64,000 nucleotides of DNA from Algoriphagus limi. GTDB lineage: Bacteria > Bacteroidota > Bacteroidia > Cytophagales > Cyclobacteriaceae. The stretch is taken from contig NZ_JANWGH010000001.1 of NCBI RefSeq assembly GCF_024919275.1, positions 1,062,296 to 1,126,295 of the forward strand, written 5' to 3'. Within the stretch, counting starts at the first letter, position 1. Each line of letters opens with the position of its first letter. Positions 63,847 through 64,000 of this stretch are shown in pieces. The translations under genes and the position numbers were made by a program. The notes beneath the pieces were generated by a model. It was not told the DNA's origin. It saw only the letters and a program-made list of their open reading frames with translations, and made no database searches.

Positions 63847-64000
63847 CTATTCATTAAGACTCCAGTCATAATCCAAATGACTGATTCGAGCATTCGTTGA
63901 AATGCGTGTTTGACTATACTTATTAAGGAAGTCTATCAAGCTTCCTTTTTTGGTAAAATCACCTTTAAACCAAGAAAAAATCGAAGAAATTTCTAGACGA
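63847..64000 (-). CDS. DUF547 family protein, C-terminal end only (partial at window edge)
   Basis: The last 50 residues of a gene that enters from the right edge, ending in a TAG at 63847. It reads SSIFSWFKGDFTKKGSLIDFLNKY, with the closing LDYDWSLNE. That YDWSLN ending, with FxWFxxDF before it, is the mark of DUF547 proteins. The stop is 26 bases before the oxidoreductase start, so it belongs to the same run of genes. Confidence 0.78.
   Translation of the reverse strand, partial: RLEISSIFSWFKGDFTKKGSLIDFLNKYSQTRISTNARISHLDYDWSLNE

Overview
The window reads as chromosomal DNA from a Bacteroidota bacterium, most like the Cytophagales/Cyclobacteriaceae (Algoriphagus-like). This placement is an inference from gene content: a hybrid two-component sensor with an AraC-type tail, a TonB receptor with a carboxypeptidase-like N-terminal domain, DUF4301, DUF1080 and DUF547 proteins, a bTHX ribosomal protein, and promoters of the form TTG-N17-23-TAnnTTTG. 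There are no rRNA or tRNA genes, no phage, no complete IS element and no CRISPR array.

Layout. 1-2151: 5' part of a modular beta-helix surface protein whose modules have been partly homogenised. 2300-7059: a lipoprotein and a hybrid two-component regulator. 7203-10518: nucleotide-sugar and glycosyltransferase operon (RmlB, UDP-glucuronate 4-epimerase type, GT4). 10640-11731: small XRE regulator with two membrane proteins. 11915-13046: proC, then a gene-free stretch that looks like a small RNA gene. 13055-16136: TonB receptor divergent from a DtxR-family regulator, with a perfect operator palindrome between them. 16139-19354: ArfB, a Tat-exported sugar isomerase-like protein, an aminotransferase and a 41-residue bTHX gene. 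19473-23412: pxpABC (5-oxoprolinase) and a DUF4301 gene. 23514-27576: a THUMP RNA methyltransferase, then a DUF1080 lipoprotein with a Tat-exported Gfo/Idh oxidoreductase, a pairing known from 3-keto-glycoside breakdown. 27681-34484: uronate catabolism (uxaC, SDR mannonate oxidoreductase, uxuA) running into an acetyltransferase, an acyl-CoA dehydrogenase and UDP-glucuronate decarboxylase. 34695-44360: M20 peptidase, Nudix-type regulator divergent from a carboxylesterase, a PIF1-like helicase, an AsmA-like protein, an EEP hydrolase and a second DUF1080 protein.

44544-51881 is the most unusual locus. A 732-residue carotenoid oxygenase abuts, with no spacer, a 1712-residue protein carrying a Ser/Thr-kinase-like domain, an AAA ATPase, a helical repeat region, GAF and a class III adenylate cyclase. 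An 11-bp hairpin able to mask the translation start lies directly upstream. 51878-53639 holds a GH109-like oxidoreductase and a small membrane protein. 53819-64000 is a tightly packed minus-strand run: DUF547 protein (partial), FAD oxidoreductase, membrane 4Fe-4S protein, two GT2 glycosyltransferases, a lipoprotein, a GT87-like enzyme fused to a lipoprotein paralogue of the next gene, that paralogue, and a hydrolase-OsmC fusion.

Taken together the region serves sugar and uronate chemistry (cell-surface synthesis as well as catabolism), metal-regulated uptake and signalling. Several palindromes at promoters are consistent with local transcription control. All functional calls are from reading the sequence; no database search was run.
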